Shown here: positions 29,061-31,394 of the stretch, one piece after another
How positions within the stretch are numbered: position 1 is the first letter of the stretch
Layout: each line of letters begins with the position of its first letter
Source: a virus
Strand: one strand, 5' to 3'
IMG/VR virus record: IMGVR_UViG_3300030060_001315
Coordinates: 1 to 31,394 of that record
DNA: 31,394 nt
Notes under the pieces: generated by a model
Told to the model about the DNA's origin: nothing
Database searches by the model: none
What the model saw: only the letters and a program-made list of their open reading frames with translations
Translations under genes and position numbers: made by a program

Positions 29061-29409
29061 GTCTTAATTTTATTTTATGTAAATTTTCTACTACTTTAAC
29101 AGTTCTATTGTATAGTAATTGTTTTTGTATTTGTATTTGTAGAGAATTATCTTTGTTAGATATACCGCATAAAAAACCACTACTCATTATTGACAATTGT
29201 AGTGGTATAATAGTTAGAAAATCGTAATAGTTTCCGGAATTATACTGCTCTCCGTACTCATTGTGATAATCAATTATTGCATTTAAGATCTCTATATACT
29301 CAATCTCTTTATCTTGATTATTTACTAGAGGTATAATACCATCTAATACTGACTTCATGTAGTCTTCAATCAGTACCTCATGTTCTATACAAGAATAGAT
29401 GGGTTTCAT
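29053..29409 (-). CDS. Early protein of unknown function
   Basis: The ATG at 29409 is chosen over an upstream TTG (29418), giving 118 residues starting MKPIYSCIEHEVLIEDYMKS. It is helical, acidic in the first half and rich in Ile, Asn and Gln, with two cysteines. The start lies inside a 14-base palindrome, which may be an operator. No family is recognised. It directly precedes the sigma-like gene with an eight-base overlap. Confidence 0.55.
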   Translation of the reverse strand: MKPIYSCIEHEVLIEDYMKSVLDGIIPLVNNQDKEIEYIEILNAIIDYHNEYGEQYNSGNYYDFLTIIPLQLSIMSSGFLCGISNKDNSLQIQIQKQLLYNRTVKVVENLHKIKLRHE

Positions 29410-29416
29410 GTGAAAC
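29403..29416. repeat. 14-base palindrome over a start codon (possible operator)
   Basis: GTTTCA-TG-TGAAAC is a perfect inverted repeat with six-base arms. It covers the ATG at 29407-29409 of the gene upstream of the sigma-like gene. A dimeric repressor site or a small RNA hairpin at the start would both block expression. No second copy was noticed. Confidence 0.35.
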
Positions 29417-29462
29417 AATTTTACATATACATCTGCCTATTTTTATGTAATTTTGTAAAAAG

Positions 29463-29867
29463 TTATTCACAATCTTTTATTAATATCTTTACTTTCTCCT
29501 TATAATGATCGATCATTTCAACATATTCATGCCTCATATACTTAACTGTAGACTTACTCATTAATACTAACTCATCAGATATGCCTTCCTCTATCCTCAA
29601 ATCTAATAGTTTTCCAAAAGTGTATTGTTCTCCTTGATTAAACATATTACATTTTACACATTGGACTTGTACATTAATTTCATCCCATCTTGTTGGTAGA
29701 TGTCTTCTACTCTGAAAATGTCCTGCTTGTAGTTTTTTATAATGATCTTTTTTACCGCAAGTAAAACATTCTGTAATTCCGTTTTTGTCTGCATATCTTA
29801 ATCTTATATACAAACTAAACCATTTATCTAATTCTTTCTTTAGTTTAGGAATGGATTTTTTTTTCAC
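29463..29867 (-). CDS. NinG-like recombination nuclease
   Basis: This 134-residue protein has the zinc-bound HNH-like pattern of lambda NinG (Rap): C34-x2-C37 ('CFTCGKKD'), His50 (LQAGHFQSR), 'RWDEINVQVQCVKCNMFNQG' with C70-x2-C73-N74, and 'EQYTFGKLLD'. NinG-type proteins act on branched DNA in recombination; a structure-specific endonuclease role is expected. It starts in an ATGA-like junction with the winged-helix gene upstream. Metal ligands are all present. Confidence 0.75.
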   Translation of the reverse strand: MKKKSIPKLKKELDKWFSLYIRLRYADKNGITECFTCGKKDHYKKLQAGHFQSRRHLPTRWDEINVQVQCVKCNMFNQGEQYTFGKLLDLRIEEGISDELVLMSKSTVKYMRHEYVEMIDHYKEKVKILIKDCE

Positions 29868-30169
29868 TTTCTAGCTTTTATTGTAGTATAAAAGTGTTCC
29901 GGTTTTCCGTATATCCCTGTTTTAGTTTTAGATAATTTGTAAAGGTATCCTTCTCTTTGTAAATTACTCATTGCTCTTCTTACGCTTGTTAAAGGTACAT
30001 TTTTATATGCTTTAAAATGTTCCCATACCTCAGAAGCTGTTAAGTTTCTAAACATAGTATTATCAAATATAAAACGTACTATTTCTTCCTGTTTCATATT
30101 TGCTTTTTGTGCTTTTAAAAATTCTTCAATCGTTAAATTGTTTGTGTTGTGATAGTGTTTTGTTTTCAT
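29864..30169 (-). CDS. Small winged-helix protein
   Basis: This is a 101-residue basic protein. 'TIEEFLKAQKANMKQEEIVR', 'FIFDNTMFRNLTASEVWEHF' and 'TSVRRAMSNLQREGYLYKLS' form the helix-helix-helix-wing pattern of a winged-helix DNA-binding domain, followed by a Lys-rich tail. It may regulate early genes or help at the origin. Its start lies within the 3' end of a membrane microgene (44-base overlap). No specific family can be named. Confidence 0.65.
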   Translation of the reverse strand: MKTKHYHNTNNLTIEEFLKAQKANMKQEEIVRFIFDNTMFRNLTASEVWEHFKAYKNVPLTSVRRAMSNLQREGYLYKLSKTKTGIYGKPEHFYTTIKARK

Positions 30170-30293
30170 AATGTAATAATTTAAATAATGTTAATAATAA
30201 ATAGGTTAATAAAAAAGCTATTCCAACTAGTACTATACATACTAATACAATCGGAATAGTTATAATAATAAGTATATATTGATATACATTCAT
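30126..30293 (-). CDS. 55-aa membrane protein
   Basis: A 56-codon frame is coupled to the Dam-type gene by an ATGA overlap. The product begins MNVYQYILIIITIPIVLV and has a long hydrophobic zone (about 6-38), i.e. one or two spans, then a polar end. It continues 44 bases into the winged-helix gene in another frame, where its polar tail is encoded. Length, coupling and coherent hydrophobicity favour a real gene. Possible roles are membrane exclusion or lysis timing. Confidence 0.5.
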   Translation of the reverse strand: MNVYQYILIIITIPIVLVCIVLVGIAFLLTYLLLTLFKLLHYENKTLSQHKQFND

Positions 30294-30751
30294 AATATAG
30301 TTAATTGGTTATCTAATTTAAATTTTTGTTTATATATAACTAACATACTTGGAAAAGGAGCGCTACCGCTTTTATTAGGATTCGTAAATTTTAATCTACC
30401 TTTTATAAATATTAGATCTGCTTTGTTATATATATATTTGTGAAAGTATTTAGTGTCTGTTCTTACAGGTATTAACATAACTATTAATTTTGTTTTATCT
30501 GATTCCTCATAACACTTTTGTACCCATAAGTCTATTTGACTATACGGAGGATTACACCAAACTACTTCATTACTCCAATCTTTAAAAAGTCCGTTATTTT
30601 CTTTAGTATAGTATTTTTTACATTTATAGTTTGTATCGCTTGCTGCTACATCTATTGTAAAATTGTATTGTATATTTAATTTTATAAATAAATCATTAGG
30701 TGTTCCCCACTCATCTGTTTCAGAACTAAATATAACTTTCTCTCCTTTCAT
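30290..30751 (-). CDS. Phage-type DNA N6-adenine methyltransferase (Dam family)
   Basis: This 153-residue protein fits the small phage Dam family: 'FSSETDEWGTPNDLFIKLN' at the N terminus, 'FTIDVAASDTNYKCKKYY' (DVAA at 34-37), the catalytic NPPY at 67-70 ('VVWCNPPYSQIDLWV') and 'PFPSMLVIYK' near the end. It would methylate adenine in phage DNA, protecting it from host restriction or timing replication. No companion restriction enzyme is present, as usual for phages. Its start overlaps the gene upstream in ATGA. Target site is unknown. Confidence 0.8.
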   Translation of the reverse strand: MKGEKVIFSSETDEWGTPNDLFIKLNIQYNFTIDVAASDTNYKCKKYYTKENNGLFKDWSNEVVWCNPPYSQIDLWVQKCYEESDKTKLIVMLIPVRTDTKYFHKYIYNKADLIFIKGRLKFTNPNKSGSAPFPSMLVIYKQKFKLDNQLTIL

Positions 30752-31134
30752 CTTAATTTAATTCTTTTAATTTCATTAGATATATTTTTTATTCCTGTAC
30801 CTGTTCTACTTCTGTACTTTAATCGTTTGTCTTGTCTTTCCGGTTCTTTATCTGTATTATTCCAAATTAATTGCCTGTGTGCTTTGATCCACAAATAATA
30901 TGTCTGTACATTAAGAACAAACTTGTCTGTGTGTCGTACACCGTTTCTAAATGCTTGTTCTATATCCTCAAAGGTTAAATTTGCAAAGTCCTGTAAGATG
31001 TCATAATATAAACTCTGTGCAAGTATTACAAGTGTTTTATCATCTTTACTTTGTCCTAACTCTACAAATGTCTTTGTAATTAGATCTAAACATTTAAGTT
31101 TTAAATCCTTTTCTGTATGTTCTTTAATAGTCAT
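30748..31134 (-). CDS. Conserved-looking replication-neighbourhood protein
   Basis: This is a 128-residue, mostly helical protein. The core 'LTFEDIEQAFRNGVRHTDKF' followed by 'NVQTYYLWIKAHRQLIWNN' is a pattern I associate with small genes beside replication initiators in Bacteroidota phages and mobile elements. The C-terminal end is strongly basic ('RLKYRSRTGTGIKNISNEIK'). A role as a replication accessory, for example helping load the host helicase, is only a guess. The 5' end of this gene is repeated at 1-35 because of the contig overlap. Confidence 0.55.
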   Translation of the reverse strand: MTIKEHTEKDLKLKCLDLITKTFVELGQSKDDKTLVILAQSLYYDILQDFANLTFEDIEQAFRNGVRHTDKFVLNVQTYYLWIKAHRQLIWNNTDKEPERQDKRLKYRSRTGTGIKNISNEIKRIKLR

Positions 31135-31366
31135 ATATCAAATCAAATATAAAGTTAGCGTCTACTCCTGTTTCTTGCATTATTCGTTTTATGTGTTCAA
31201 CTTTTATTTTGTGAGGATTGTCCATATATCTGTCTATTGTACAAACTGTAACCTCAAGATCTAATGCAAGACCTGCTCTTATAAATCCTTCTTCTTTTAA
31301 AAATTGATGTAATTTACTTTTGTCTATTGTTGTGTATGGTGCTTTTTTAAATCTGTTTACTTTCAT
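31124..31366 (-). CDS. Small helix-turn-helix protein (right copy)
   Basis: This is the second copy of the 80-residue HTH protein described at 25-267, with His52 and Gln64. All other nucleotide differences are synonymous, so both alleles look functional. In a circular genome only one of the two exists per molecule. It overlaps the 128-aa gene by 11 bases and starts in ATGA with the partial replication gene at the contig end. Either allele could regulate the nearby promoters. Confidence 0.75.
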   Translation of the reverse strand: MKVNRFKKAPYTTIDKSKLHQFLKEEGFIRAGLALDLEVTVCTIDRYMDNPHKIKVEHIKRIMQETGVDANFIFDLIYDY

Positions 31367-31394
31367 AGTCCTAGTGTTTTCTTTGCTTGTTGAT
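31363..31394 (-). CDS. 3' fragment of the winged-helix replication gene (cut by the contig end)
   Basis: The last 32 bases encode the final residues (QAKKTLGL and stop) of the replication protein found whole at 264-911. It is the right-hand half of the wrap-around overlap, identical in this stretch, not a second gene. Confidence 0.85.
   Translation of the reverse strand, partial: QQAKKTLGL

Larger units (their letters stand above)
31100..31394. repeat. Terminal direct repeat, right copy (imperfect)
   Basis: This is the partner of 1-295 at an offset of 31099, with 11 substitutions and no gaps. Nine of the 11 changes fall between positions 78 and 145 of the repeat, so differences are not evenly spread. 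Circular length, if both copies are one locus, would be 31099 bases. Confidence 0.9.

Noticed and set aside
29416-29444. Possible Bacteroidota promoter upstream of the gene at 29053-29409
   Set aside because: The -7-like TAAAATTG has a mismatch to TAnnTTTG and no TTG lies at the correct distance upstream.
31124-31366. True tandem duplication of the HTH gene
   Set aside because: The repeat also includes parts of both flanking genes in the same order, which fits a contig overlap much better than a gene duplication.
1-31394. tRNA genes, CRISPR arrays, integrase, transposase
   Set aside because: No cloverleaf-like segment, spaced repeats or recombinase motifs were seen on reading both strands.

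Overview
The window is one essentially complete genome of a tailed phage that very probably infects a Bacteroidota (Flavobacteriia-type) host. The DNA is very AT-rich and every credible gene lies on the minus strand. Start codons have AT-rich leaders and no Shine-Dalgarno sequence, and two promoters match the Bacteroidota pattern (TTG-like -33 box, TAnnTTTG -7 box). The structural proteins resemble families common in Bacteroidota siphophages. The first 295 bases recur as the last 295 bases with 11 mismatches, so the contig wraps on itself and the map is best read as a circle. No integrase, tRNA, CRISPR array or insertion sequence was seen.

Transcription runs toward lower coordinates. Two promoters (about 3.82 kb and 3.28 kb) start an early region of small genes of unknown function (3.8-1.9 kb). 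These are followed by an OB-fold/ssDNA-binding candidate, a DnaA-domain-IV-like protein, a winged-helix replication protein and a small HTH protein. Across the contig join come a conserved replication-neighbourhood gene, a Dam-type N6-adenine methyltransferase, a membrane microprotein, a winged-helix protein, a NinG-like nuclease, a sigma-factor-like protein, two zinc-ribbon proteins and more microproteins (31.1-27.6 kb). Next is a four-gene module: ParB-like protein, bicupin, IbrA-like PAPS-reductase-family protein and IbrB/YbdM-like ParB protein (27.6-24.5 kb). It directly precedes the small and large terminase genes.

The late region (24.5-3.9 kb) has an unusual order. After the terminases come a tail-assembly-chaperone-like gene with a candidate -1 frameshift, neck and tail-completion candidates, large tail or baseplate proteins, a fibre and the tape measure. 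Then come the XkdF-like protease, an acidic scaffold, the major capsid protein, a tail-tube candidate, a bidirectional terminator, small virion proteins and a lectin-like protein. The portal, carrying a long Cys-rich C-terminal extension, and a connector candidate come only after these. The late region ends with a lysis block of very short, translationally coupled genes (basic peptide, holin-like protein, Cys-rich peptide, M15 endopeptidase, second membrane protein) and a metallophosphoesterase.

The genome has no recognisable DNA polymerase, primase or helicase, so replication probably depends on host machinery recruited by the DnaA-like and winged-helix proteins. The parts most worth a second look are the IbrA/IbrB-bicupin-ParB module, the frameshift, the lysis microgenes and a repeated leader motif (CCCTTTATATAT). 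Family assignments were made by reading the translations; no database search was run.
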